Shown: positions 20,943-31,292, numbered from the stretch's first letter. The stretch is 64,000 bases of DNA from Drosophila pseudoobscura (GCF_009870125.1 NC_046683.1:16935001-16999000), one strand, 5' to 3'. Numbers and translations are program-made. Notes: a model not told the origin generated them from the letters alone.

Positions 20943-21771
20943 TACTTTTAGCCTTAGGCTTCTTTTTTAGCGCATACTCCTTTGATTGTATATTGTTGTA
21001 GAAATTTACACGTTCTTGTCTCCCGCAGGTCCAATTGGAAGTTATTTCATTGGGAAATAACTCGGTTATTTCGTCTACAAGCTGGCGAGATTTTGACATC
21101 GTTAACTTTACATTTTGTTCAGAATAAAACGCCGTAATAGCTTTTCTGATTAACTTCCTGTCTCCAGGCGTCAATGGCTCCTTTTTAACTTTTTTTAAAA
21201 CTGATTTACACTTGGCTTTAAGGAGAATCCCGTAAACGTTTATTATCAGCTCCACCGTCCGCACTGACGACACGCTGGCTACGTCGTGCCTTGGGGTTAC
21301 GATACCACTCCATTCTCCTATTTCTGAATCTGAGCCAGAGTCGTCTTTTGGTGGCGGTTTAGGTGTTGGAGGCATTCTCTTGATATAATGATCTGGACTT
21401 ATGGAGGGAGTTTGTGGAGGCGGACTATTAGGCTTTGGTGAAAAATTATTTGGATTCGGCGGAAAATTTGGTGGCTTTGGCGGACAATTTGGTGGCTTTG
21501 CTGGAAAATTTGGAGGCTTTGGTGGACTTTCGTGTTCGTGTTCATACGTTTCCTTCTTTCTTTTTGCATCTCCTTCTTCCTTTGTAGTCCACTCCCAAAT
21601 TGTGCATGTTACTTTCATCTTGGTGGCGCAAAGGTAAGCGAAGAAACAAGTTGATAGTGGGGTCACTTTACACGATAGCTGTAAGCTAAACACAAACACA
21701 CCCACGCTTTCAAAAGAGGCCGGCCGCCAGCTATTCCTGCGATTTTGGATAAACAATTCAACTCTATTCAC
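20943..21771 (-). pseudogene. Cys-rich gene, copy B, 3'-truncated
   Basis: Nearly identical to copy A over the shared length, including the Pro/Asn repeats and the helical part. It is joined to LINE text at 20942/20943, so the Cys-rich C-terminus and the last exon are missing. The open frame runs on into antisense LINE sequence for a few codons only. It is a duplication product. Confidence 0.75.
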
Positions 21772-22115
21772 AAACTGCGAGAAGACCTGCCTCCTTACCT
21801 GCTTTTCAATTGTGCCGTTAGTCTATCGAAGTGAGTGTTATTTGATAATTTGTTTAAAATCTAACTTGGGACGCCACCAATAATGTCCCGTTAACGGCTG
21901 TTTCTGGAAACATATGTGTCTGTCCCATTTGTGTTTTCTAGTGATCTCTGATGATCTGTGCGCGGTAAAGCCGCAAAGCTTTTCCTCCCACGCTGTCGCT
22001 GGTGGCTAGCTCTTTCTCCGGCTCGCGCCCATCGTACTCGAAAGGATGGCACTCGACGAAGATGTGATGGCGTCCTTCACCACCACCCATATATCTTGGT
22101 ATATAGGGCAGCATA
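21772..22115. promoter_or_regulatory. Shared upstream region of the divergent unknown genes, copy B
   Basis: Copy of 14668-15007 with very few differences, running without interruption into the plus-strand unknown gene. This shows the layout before the LTR insertion. Confidence 0.35.
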
Positions 22116-22571
22116 CATAAATTTACCGGATTTTCTTTTCAGATCCTGCCATTTCAATTCTTTTAAGTCCGTTGTCACTATGTACTGTAGCTTCAAACAA
22201 ATTATGCATTCCTTCAACGCGGTAAAACCGTTGAACCAACCGCTAGTAGTGATTAAAAGAGCTATTCGGCATGTCGAGCGACCAGGGCACGTCGAAGAGC
22301 TCAAACGTGGAAAAATAGACCTACTATCAAACCTTTCGGTTTTTACTGGTCAGCCATTTGTACTCATCTTCGATAAGTACCACATCCCACTGCTCTTGAC
22401 TGTATTTCCACCACGCTGGAAAGTGCTAGCAATAGCTGGCTTCAAAGTGGACGGAACTAGCTTCCGTTTCATTTACTTGCGTGTGGTGCCCATAGCTCAA
22501 ACACTTCCGATTGATGGTGCCCGTTCTAAACTGGGCTTAAAAAAATAAACGCGGCCTTAAGTATCGTCCTG
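22116..22571 (+). pseudogene. Plus-strand unknown gene, 5' part, copy B
   Basis: Copy of 17181-17641. One A is missing from the A-run near 22545, which shifts the frame just before the LINE, so copy B is additionally broken. A few substitutions distinguish the copies, such as FDKYH for FDEHH. Confidence 0.6.
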
Positions 22572-22777
22572 GGCTGGCGAAAATCCTCTAGCTGAACCCT
22601 CCACGAGGGTGCCGGCTGGGCAATGGACACTGCATTACTATGGTCCGGCGTCTTCCCGATTCAAAGTCGGGGGAACCGAACCAGGGCCATGGCTAGAGGT
22701 GCCTGGCGGTCAGGCCTAAAACGCTAGGGGGTGGTCCCCCCGAAAAATATTAACCAGTATGGACCCTCGGGCCAAAT

Positions 22778-24220
22778 ATGGAGGCGAAGAAGGATAAAGC
22801 ACGGGTTGCGATGTCAACCCAAACGTCGGTGGAAAGCGTGACTGCTACCACCGGCGGGCACGGGGAGGAGCAGTCCTCTCTGCGTGTCGCCAGCGGTCAC
22901 ACCTCAGACTTGGCGGGAGCAGGCCAGGTCAGTTTTTAAGCTACTGCCACAACAACAACAACAAAAACAACTCACTCCGTGCCCTGCAAGTTGAGCCGCA
23001 CAGATGCCGTAGTCGATACAGACACGGATCTGGAGAGCGTGCTCTCTCTAAGCAGGACGGACGAAGAGAGCCTTCTCCGCTCGCCGGAACCAGGCACCAG
23101 CTCCCTGCGTAGGGAAGGGCCGAAGCGTTCCAAGGAGGGGATGAAGGCCAAAGCGCAATACAAAGCGGCCCTCAACATAAAAAGCCGGCTGCAAGGCAAA
23201 GCAGACATCTCCCAGGAGGAGAAGGTCAAGCTAGCCTGGGCCGAGCAGAGAGTAGAGGAGGGTCGGCTACACTATGCCCAGATGCCACAGATGAGGGCGT
23301 CGAATGGCGAATATGCCAATAAGGTGGAGGAGATGATGGCCACCAAGAGGCAACGCTCGACTGAGAGTGCCATTAAGGACACTCCAGCGAGCAAGCGGCA
23401 ACGCGGGCCCAGGAGTGCAGCCCCTCCACCGAAAGCGGCCAAGAAGCCGAAAGCGAAGGTCAGCGAGGTGACCAAACGACACCTGATCGTGGCACTCATT
23501 GACCGCAGCGAAGAAAACGGCAAGATGTCAGCGGCACAGTGGAAGCTGGTGCACGCGCGTCTTGTCGACGCACTCTTTGCACAGATGGAGGAAGACCCCG
23601 CGGCCCCAATGCCCACGTTCGATGGTGCTGGGTGGCTAAATGGGGTTAAGATCCTGAAGTGCAATGATGACCCAACCCTAAGGTGGCTGACGCGTACGGT
23701 CTGCCAACTGGAGGCGATGTGGGAGGGGGCCAAGCTGGAGGTTGTGGACCGGGAGCTTATCCCGTCCAAGCCTAAGGCGAAGGTACTCTTCCCCATCACG
23801 ATCCAGGGGGACCGAGCGCTGAAGCTCCTTCAGCGGCAAAACGCGGACGTGCCAACGGCCGACTGGAGGATCCTACACATTGGTAGCCCACTACCCAACG
23901 AGGGGGGCCAGTGTGTGATCCTCCAAATAAACAAGGAAGCAGAGGATCTGCTATACCCCAAGTTCGGGAAGATGGCGTGGGGCATGGGTAGCGTCTACCT
24001 GCGCCTCAAAAAGCGCCACCCTGAGGACAAGGACGCGCATACCCTGCAGGCAGGCGAGGTGGAAAAGGACCTAGGTCTCGAGTCCATCGTGGAGGCCGCC
24101 CAGGGTCTTGCGCTTGAAGATGAAGAAGAGGAAGACGGTGACCTGACGCTGGTAGTCAACCCGTCAGGTGCAAGCGAGCCAGCCACCCATGCTGAGTGTG
24201 CTGCAGCTCAACTTGCATAA
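22778..24220 (+). pseudogene. LINE ORF1, copy B, nonsense-mutated
   Basis: Same protein as copy A without the 11-base loss, but a TAA at 22937-22939 (copy A reads TGT AAA there) stops it after about 53 codons. The rest stays open to 24220 and shows the complete joined frame between the N-terminal and C-terminal parts. A few missense differences exist (MSAAQ for MPAAQ). Confidence 0.8.
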
Positions 24221-27200
24221 AAGCAAGGTAGCGTCGGCGGAGCTCCTCATCGCCATGGAGCAAGGGCTCGCCGACATAGCTCTAGTCCAGGAGCCCTGGA
24301 TTGCGACAGGCAATTCAGTGGCCGGACTAAAGTCCTCAAATCATAACCTGTTCTACTCAACATCGGTAAGCAGGAGCAGAACCGTCGTACTCGTACGAAA
24401 GGGAATCCATGCTTACCTTATGTCTCATTACAGCACGGATGACCTGACGGTTGTGATGCTGGAAAGTGAGGAAAAGCGCCAGCTGGAGGGTCCTCGATAG
24501 ACCATCCTTCTCAGACCATAAGTACATTCAGTTCAAGTGCGAATTCAAACACCTTTCGAAGACAACAGTCTATAGAAACCCCCGGAACACAAACTGGGCA
24601 AAGTTTAAAAAGACAGTTACTTCGAAGCTCGCGAATCCGGGCTCAGTGAAATCCGCGGAGGATATAGAGAAGTCCCTAAAGACCCTATCCAACGAGCTAC
24701 TGAACGCCTACCATGCATCGTGCACACCCTCGAGAACGAAGAGGAGGTCCAAGCCACTCTGGTGGAACCGAGATCTCTCTCTCCAAAGGAACAACCTCAA
24801 GGAATTCTTCAAGATCGCCAAACAAGCGAACGAGGAGATTGTCAATGAGGAATATAAAATCCTACTTAGGAGCTACAAGAAGGAAATACGTAAGGCACAA
24901 AGGAACTCGTGGAGAAACTTCTGCTCCAACATCGAGAAAGTGCCCGAAACCGCCAGGCTTCGGAAGCTGCTTTCAAAGCAGCCCACAGTACAGAGCCAAC
25001 TAAAACTAGACAACGGACAGTGGACAGAGGGCAGCAAAGAAGCCCTAACAGCACTAATGGAGGCGCACTTCCCTGGATGCACCGAGGTCACTGACGCCAA
25101 GGAGCATCAGGACCTAGCAACCGAGGAACACCACCCTCCAATAGGTCTGTTAACCACTAAGAGAATACACTGGGCCATAGACTCCTTCGCGGGCATAAAA
25201 GCACCAGGACTGGACGGGATATTCCCAGCCATGATGCAGTTGACCAAAGAGGTTATCACCCCATGGCTCCTCGCAATATACTCAGCATGCCTAAGTACGG
25301 GCTATATCCCCATCCAATGGAGAACCTCGAGAGTTGTCTTCCTCCCTAAGGCAGGAAAGTGCAGCCACGTGAGTCCCAAGGACTACAGACCGATAAGCCT
25401 TACCTCCTTTATACTAAAAACAGTAGACCTTCACAACAAAAAGTATGCTTTGGGAGCATTTGTGGACATCTCAGGAGCATTCAACAACGTGGCCACAACC
25501 GCAATAACAAGTCGCCTAGAAGCGAATAACATACACCTTGCAATCAACGTCTGGATCAAAAACCTCCTAAGTTGCAGACGGGTGCAATCGGAGTGGGGCA
25601 CTGCTTCCATGGTAAAGGGGGCACACAGAGGCACACCTCAGGGTGGAGTCCTGTCGCCACTACTGTGGAATCTGGTGGTCGACGACCTCATCAAGATATT
25701 TGAAAGGAAGGCCCCAAAGATAACAGCTTATGCAGATGACATAAGCATACTTATTACGGGTGTATGTCCATCGACCCTCAGCTCCTTAATGGAGACAAGA
25801 CGGACCTCATCCTCTTTACCAAGAGGTACAAGGTACCGATATGGACCCCCCCGAAAATTGACCAAACTAGGCTGACCCCAAAATCACAGGTGAAATACCT
25901 AGGCACAGTACTGGACAGCAAGCTGGCATGGAGGCCCAATGTAGTGGAAAGGGTGAAGAAGGCTACCATTGCGCTTTATGCATCCAAGAAGATGCTCAGC
26001 AGCACATGGGGCCTGTCACCTGCTCTAATGCACTGGATCTACATCTCGGTGGTGCGACCAACTCTGCTGTATGGAGCCTTAGTGTGGTGGCAGGCTACTG
26101 AAAAGAAGACATACCATAAGCTTATGGAGAAGACTCAGCGACAGGCTCTGCTCGGTATTACAGGGGCGCTGAGGTCAACCCCAACAAAAGCACTCGAAAC
26201 CATACTCGGAATCGACCCCCTGGACATTCAAGCTCGCCTGATTGCGGGAAAGGCAGCACAACGCCTCATAGCATCAGGAAATCTATCGCCACAAGGATAC
26301 GGGCATAGTTCAATCGGCAGGGAAATGACCAGATCAACTGACTACATGACCCCCCAAACTTGCCTTGACGTCAAAACAACCACATCTCTGGGACCTGAAG
26401 ACTGGAAGATTGGAAGGGACCAAACTGAGCACCTCAATATATACACAGACGGCTCCAAGATGGACGGAGGAGTAGGAGCGGGCCTATACTGCACAGACCC
26501 CGTGATAAGGCTGTCGTATAAGCTACCCGACCCATGCAGCATATTCCAGGCAGAAGTTTTTGCCATCGGGAAAGCAGCGGAGGTCGCTCTCCTCACAGAA
26601 CGAACACACGATGCGGTCAACCTATTCGTCGACAGCCAAGCGGCGATAAGATCCATGCAGTCGTCCGTGGTCAGTTCCAGAAGTGTCTTGGCGAGCAGGG
26701 AGGCATTAGACATCCTAAGCACGACAAAGACAGTGCGGATCTATTGGGTTCCCAGCCACCAGGGCATCGAAGGAAACGAAGCGGCGGACGTACTAGCTAA
26801 GGAAGGCGTCGGGCTGGAGAATAGGAGAACCGAGAACGTGCCAGTCTCCCTCAGAACGCTGCAAGGCGATCTAGAGAAGCAGGCTAGAGCACAGACGGAT
26901 AGCAGGTGGAGGAGTACCACCACCTGCAGAACCTCGAAGATAATGTGCAAGGAGCGCAACGAGAAACTTAGCCACTACCTACTGCACCTACCACGAAAGG
27001 ACTGCAGACTGATGGTGGGAATACTAACAGGTCACTGTCTGGCTGCTGCACATGCAGCAAAGCTAGGCATCACCAACAGAGACAGTTGCAGGAAATGTGA
27101 GGAACCTGGGGCTATCGAAACCCTGGAACATCTCATCTGCAACTGTCCGGCTCTCTCAAGGGCAAGGAGGAGATACCTGGGCGCCCCAGTGTTGGCATCA

Positions 27201-27290
27201 CTGGAAGATGCCTCCAAAAGGACGCCTCAGGAACTGCTGGCCTATGCTAAAAACACCTCGATTCTCGGGGACTTTTTAAAACCACATTAA
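24189..27290 (+). pseudogene. LINE ORF2, copy B: RT, RNase H and CCHC with deletions
   Basis: A 289-base deletion after about 24480 removes the centre of the endonuclease and shifts frame. The RT follows, with a gap near 25423 and the catalytic box AYADDISI at about 25725-25750. A further deletion near 25765 shifts frame into the thumb region. Then come RNase H (IYTDGSKMDGG, the Glu in FQAEVFAI, FVDSQAAI, GNEAADVLAKEG) and a CCHC finger, C..C near 27090 with H and C in LEHLICNCP. The RNase H domain supports the LOA clade. It is not functional. Confidence 0.9.
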
Positions 27291-27378
27291 CACTCCCGCG
27301 ACGGTTCATACACCCCCCCATCCGGATAACTAAGGGCCATATTGGCCTATGCGCGGCCCCGCTGAGGGCCGTCCGGGT

Positions 27379-27407
27379 TAACCTAACCTAACCTAAGTAT
27401 CGTCCTG
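27379..27407 (+). repeat. LINE 3' tail (CTAAC repeats) and right target duplication
   Basis: Three CTAAC-type units precede the 14-mer TAAGTATCGTCCTG at 27394-27407, which equals the left flank of the element. Confidence 0.9.
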
Positions 27408-27944
27408 CAAAGGACTGTGGATATGGGCCTAGCAGACAACCTAATGGCTGTTGTCTGCGATGGTTGCCCAGCCAATGGGCTAGCCGTCTCAAATGCCAAT
27501 TGGAACTTTCCAGCTTTGTGGGATTTCCCCCATCTAGATAGGATTTTTTACAACAGCAAAAAAGCGCCCTTCTCCGATATCATTCTTATAAATTTATACA
27601 ATTCGAGCTTCACGCCAACGAATTGGAGGGACGTCTTTGATAATTTGCCAGATTATCACCCAATAGTCCCCACGGAGTATCATGATTATTATACAACAGA
27701 GCTATTCAACATCAGAATGATGGTTGACAAATTTTTTTTGGTTCCGCGCGCAACCCCATTGGAGCTAAGGGACATACATTCCAATAAGCTCGAAGCAATG
27801 GGTTTCATCATTAAAAGGCTTGCGGCGGACATTGTAGATTATGCATCCCACATTAGCCAGCCTAATGAATTTCAAGAGGATGCTCTCTATTTTATAGCCC
27901 GCTTAGTCGGCACTCTAGCTCTATTAGCTCAAGGAACCGCGTAG
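27408..27944 (+). pseudogene. Plus-strand unknown gene, 3' part after the LINE
   Basis: In frame with the copy A segment ending at 17641. The frame reads VVCDGCPANG, then WDFPHLDRIFYNS, NWRDVFDNLPDY and a helical end EAMGFIIKRLAADIVDYA before a stop at 27942-27944. A VVCDG..N followed by FPHL and a Trp, with a basic/helical end, is the order seen in P-element/THAP9-type transposases, but the similarity is faint. It could equally be a host gene. It is cut off from its 5' part by two LINE copies. Confidence 0.5.
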
Positions 27945-28252
27945 AAAATCTCTTTTTCAAAGTTTTACTTAATTTGCAAGTTGGCTGGAAGCCCTAGGTC
28001 CTGTCGTAGTACAAATTCGACGATTAATATTACATTTATTGTTAATAACTTCATACTTTCAGACACCCCGACGATCGATGCCCCGCCCTAAAAGTAAATA
28101 TAGTGGATTAGGCCTATTGGGGATACCACTTAAAAAAAAACGCGCCAAAAACTCGACCTCTTGGGTGGTGTGGAATGAGTTTATTACCATAAATAAATAA
28201 ATCCGGTCCCGCAAGATTGCTGAAAGCGTTGGCCAGCTCAACCTTTAACTGA
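27945..28252. other. Non-coding stretch downstream of the unknown gene
   Basis: No supported gene. It contains an A-run at 28131-28139 and mixed text without repeats recognised elsewhere in the window. Confidence 0.5.
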
Positions 28253-28500
28253 GCTCCGACGTAGCTCTATCTGGTCCGACGTACACGGATCCCTATGCCT
28301 CTCCGACCATACTCCGCTAAAAACTTGACTGCTGTTTCGTTAACGGGATAGCCAGATGCTAGCAACTTCGCCATAAAAGCAGGATTTGCCTCAGGGAATA
28401 TATGTAGAAGGCTTGACTTCTTCCGTGCTTATTTGTTTCGGTTTTGTTTCCTTGTCCGCGTACTTTGCAAAGGCGTAGAAGGTTACCGGAGAAAATAACT
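28253..28500 (-). pseudogene. Coding-like relic, unrecognised, one frameshift
   Basis: Read on the minus strand, about 30 codons (FSPVTFYAFAKYADKETKPK...) run to a single-base slip at about 28394. The next frame then continues with NPAFMAKLLASGYPVNETAV and ends YGRRGIGIRVRRTR before TAG. An AG acceptor-like sequence precedes it (ATTGACAG near 28515). Composition and length suggest the last exon of a former gene. The family is not recognised, and it may belong with the LDL-receptor relic upstream on the same strand. Confidence 0.4.
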
Positions 28501-28679
28501 TTCCCAATCTGTCAATGGTCGAGAATTAGCCAAAAATGTGTCATACAATTGGTGGTACTTATACTTACATTGCCTATTCATGCTGAAACTCTTCGGGCGA
28601 ATCATCCTCTTCCGCTTTTGGCAACTTGTCCTTCGTTCGTTGGGGACAAGCGCGTACCTTAAACTGGTGTCGACTTCGG

Positions 28680-29449
28680 AACTTGGTGGGACACACCTTT
28701 CGTCACAGCGCCAGAAGGCGGATATACAGTCGTTCTTTATGTCACTACTCCCGCCACTTAAAATTATCTGTCCGGATAGACGCCGTAGTTCTCCTTGCCC
28801 TCCAGTAGCATCAGAGCATCAGAATCGGGCACGAGCATACGTCGTGAATACTGCGTGGCATACCCCGCTGGCCATGCAGATGTGGAAACACTTTGTGCGA
28901 CTGTGCAGACAGGTGTGATTGCGCTCCTCTCCAGTCCGGTCTTATCGTCCGACACAAATCTCCCGAAGGCAGAGACCTGCGAGATGTGCATGGAAGCACG
29001 GATTTTTCTGTAAAGGGGGAACTGGAGATTACAAAGGTCCAAAGGTGTCCAAATATTGGTTGCTTACTAACATCGATACGCATGGGATATCGAACTATTG
29101 GCCAGAGGCGTGACTTCTTCCAGGTCCACATGCTCATTGCCATCGACTCGGGCCCGAATGATGGCCTGATGGCTGCTGATATCTGTCCAGAAGAGCAGAC
29201 GCTTCGAGGCTTCGGCGAGTTCGCCCAGGAAGCTATAAGAGGCAACGTTTTAGAACACAGCTGAATAGGGAGAGAGAGCTCCACCTGGGCACGGATAATC
29301 TTGCCGGACACCGGCAGCAGCTAATTCGGGCAGTCTGTCGTAGCTGGGAGGGATGCAGGCCACGTCCTTAGCGAGGCTGCGGCTCTGGCCAGTCTTGATC
29401 AAAGTCCTCGGTGCTCCAGTCGCTCCAGTACACGTAGTCCTGCGCACTA
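28680..29449 (-). pseudogene. LDL-receptor-family fragment (YWTD propeller, EGF, class A)
   Basis: Minus-strand frames, broken by stops and shifts, give in order: YVYWSDWSTEDF (29410-29445), RLLFWTDISSHQAIIRARVD (29130-29195), a Cys-bearing EGF-like stretch (about 28790-28960) and DCISAFWRCDERCVPP (about 28700-28740). YWTD/FWTD blade motifs followed by EGF and then a class A repeat is the module order of LDLR/LRP proteins, including the fly yolk receptor Yolkless. At least two frame changes show decay. The family call is from motifs; assignment to yolkless is only a guess from chromosome region. Confidence 0.6.
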
Positions 29450-29479
29450 CGCGCTACGGTTCAAATCGTCATCCAAATA

Positions 29480-29590
29480 TATCGATACCACACCTTCGAT
29501 ACATCGCACAGCGCTCGCTAAACACGGTGGGGGTTTTTTGCCAAGTACAGCGATGTGGCAGTACCGGCCGCATTGCACAGCTGATTGCAA
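29480..29590 (+). promoter_or_regulatory. bisc: Probable biscotti promoter (DRE and E-box motif)
   Basis: TATCGATA (DRE) at 29480-29487 and an ACAGCTGATT word (core-promoter E-box, Motif 5) at about 29577-29586, within 260 bp upstream of the start codon. There is no TATA box. This layout is typical of broadly expressed fly genes. Confidence 0.6.
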
Positions 29591-29736
29591 ATTGGAACAC
29601 TCATCACTAGACTTTTTGAACAAACTATTATCTTTATTAAAAAACATATTAATAACTATAAGAGAAACGTTAGTTGGCTGCACCAAACGACAACTTGACT
29701 TGGAAACTTCAACCTTTGAAAAACCGCGTGGACAAG

Positions 29737-30396
29737 ATGCAGGACAGAGTTGTTTTATACGGGATTTTGGTCTCGTTTCTAATAACAAATCAAACCACCG
29801 ACGCCATACAGGCACGCAGCGACAAGGAACAGCCGCAAACGGTGGTCTCCGGCACGGCCGTGCAGTCAGTGGTCCCCGTACAGGCCCAACTTGGCTCTAG
29901 CTCCTCATCAGGATCGTCGTCCTCCAGCTCAAACTCTGCATTCCACCCATTGGGGCCGAATGTGATGTGCTCCTTTCTACCCCGTGACTTTCTCGAGTGC
30001 AAGGATCCCATAGATCATAGGGACAACATCACAGCCAGGATAGAGAAGGGCTATGGCTGCCTGCGCTTCGGCGGCTCCTCCTACGAAGCTGTGGAGCACA
30101 CGAAGGTCCAGTGCACCGTCTACTCGGACATCGATTGCTACGGCGACCGCACCTTCTTCCGCGAGGGTGTGCCGTGTGTCCGCTACACGGATCACTATTT
30201 CGTCACCACGCTCATCTACAGCATGCTGCTGGGATTCCTTGGCATGGATCGCTTCTGCCTGGGACAGACAGGCACGGCTGTGGGCAAGCTGCTGACAATG
30301 GGCGGTGTGGGTGTCTGGTGGATCATTGATGTCATTTTGCTGATTACCAATAATCTGAAGCCGGAGGATGGCAGTAATTGGAATCCCTACGTGTAG
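29737..30396 (+). CDS. bisc: biscotti, TM2 domain protein (TM2D2 orthologue)
   Basis: Single exon of 219 codons. The ATG at 29737 is chosen because it begins a hydrophobic signal peptide (MQDRVVLYGILVSFLITNQT); the frame upstream lacks ATG. A Ser-rich low-complexity linker follows, then the conserved extracellular Cys region (MCSFLPRDFLECKDPIDHRD, GYGCLRFGG, VQCTVYSDIDC). At the C-terminus, two membrane segments flank the DRF motif (LGMDRFCLGQTGTAVGKLL) and the end is DGSNWNPYV. TM2D2 acts with TM2D1 and TM2D3 (amaretto and almondex in flies), and loss gives maternal neurogenic, Notch-type defects. The match to human TM2D2 over the C-terminal half is clear. Confidence 0.93.
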   Translation: MQDRVVLYGILVSFLITNQTTDAIQARSDKEQPQTVVSGTAVQSVVPVQAQLGSSSSSGSSSSSSNSAFHPLGPNVMCSFLPRDFLECKDPIDHRDNITARIEKGYGCLRFGGSSYEAVEHTKVQCTVYSDIDCYGDRTFFREGVPCVRYTDHYFVTTLIYSMLLGFLGMDRFCLGQTGTAVGKLLTMGGVGVWWIIDVILLITNNLKPEDGSNWNPYV

Positions 30397-30718
30397 GGAT
30401 ATCTTAGAATTTAATTAGCTTTAAAGTACCAATTAATTCCATTGTTTACAGAAACCAAGAATAGGTATCTGTATCGAGATATGTACATATATATACAAGA
30501 CACTAATAATATGCATGAATATGTCTAACACATCAATCTAAGAAAATGTATTTATTAATAGCAGTTAGTTAATATTAAATGAATGAAGTAGAGTATAAAA
30601 AGGTCTCCATAAAAAGGTCTCCATATGTACCAAACATGTAGTTACCGTGTAGAGACCATGTACACATTTTACATTTTTGTAGATATTTTTTGTTTAAACC
30701 TTTTTTGATGCACAATAC

Positions 30719-30724
30719 AATAAA
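30719..30724 (+). terminator. bisc: Poly-A signal of biscotti
   Basis: AATAAA about 320 bases after the stop codon, the best canonical signal in the 3' flank. Confidence 0.6.
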
Positions 30725-31052
30725 AGGCGTCTTTAAAATGTATCAGTCGGATAAAAGCTTGTGGGCAGGGCTGAGGGTTGTAGTTAGCTAGTAACATTAG
30801 ACGGAATATAAAAATCGAACCAAATTTCCAATCCTTGACGGATAACAATTAACCCATTGTAAACCAAAAGGGTATGTTAATATTCCACCGAAAAAAAGAA
30901 AATTAATCATTTGTTTCGTCGTGGTTTATTTTGAAGTTCAGAGGAAAGATGGCATGGATCTACAAGATATTACAATCAGTAAGATTTTCGTTTAAATAGA
31001 GGGGGCTTAAGTGGACCAAACTCGTTATTTCTGAGGGTCAGGCGGTTTATTC

Positions 31053-31060
31053 TATCGATA
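31053..31060. promoter_or_regulatory. CtsB1: DRE in the CtsB1 promoter
   Basis: Palindrome TATCGATA 233 bases upstream of the CtsB1 start codon. No TATA box is seen. It suggests DREF-controlled, widespread expression. Confidence 0.6.
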
Positions 31061-31292
31061 AGTCCGCGTCACAACAACAAAAATTGAACAAAACAGAACA
31101 TAAAGACTCGGTTTTCAACTGATTTTCACACAGTTTTCAAGAAACCCCGCAGGCTGCCGATTCGACCGGCTCTGCCAGTATTATCAGTGTCAATCACCTA
31201 ATCCGCGTCGTCATTTTCCAATTTTTTCGTTCTCTTTTGTGTGTGAAATTTTGCTTTGTCAGCGTAATTTTCGCTGGGAATAAAGCAGAAAA

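Larger units (their letters stand above)
20943..25430 (+). repeat. Second copy of a tandem duplication of about 7.1 kb
   Basis: Sequence from 13839 to 20942 (minus the solo LTR and Bari) is repeated directly from 20943. The junction lies between LINE RT codons and Cys-rich gene text, with almost no shared bases. Copy B keeps the empty LTR target (ATATAGGGCAGCATACATAA around 22105), so the LTR entered copy A later. The end of the repeated part is blurred by a deletion in copy B near 25423. Confidence 0.85.
22572..27393 (+). mobile_element. LOA-clade LINE, copy B, reaching the 3' end
   Basis: Contains the 5' leader (ribozyme destroyed by a 63-nt deletion), ORF1, ORF2 with several deletions, a short 3' UTR, and a tail of CTAAC repeats (27380-27393) before the target duplication. 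It lacks a poly-A tail; LOA-type LINEs often end in short tandem repeats. With copy A it shows that the original element was full length. Confidence 0.88.
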
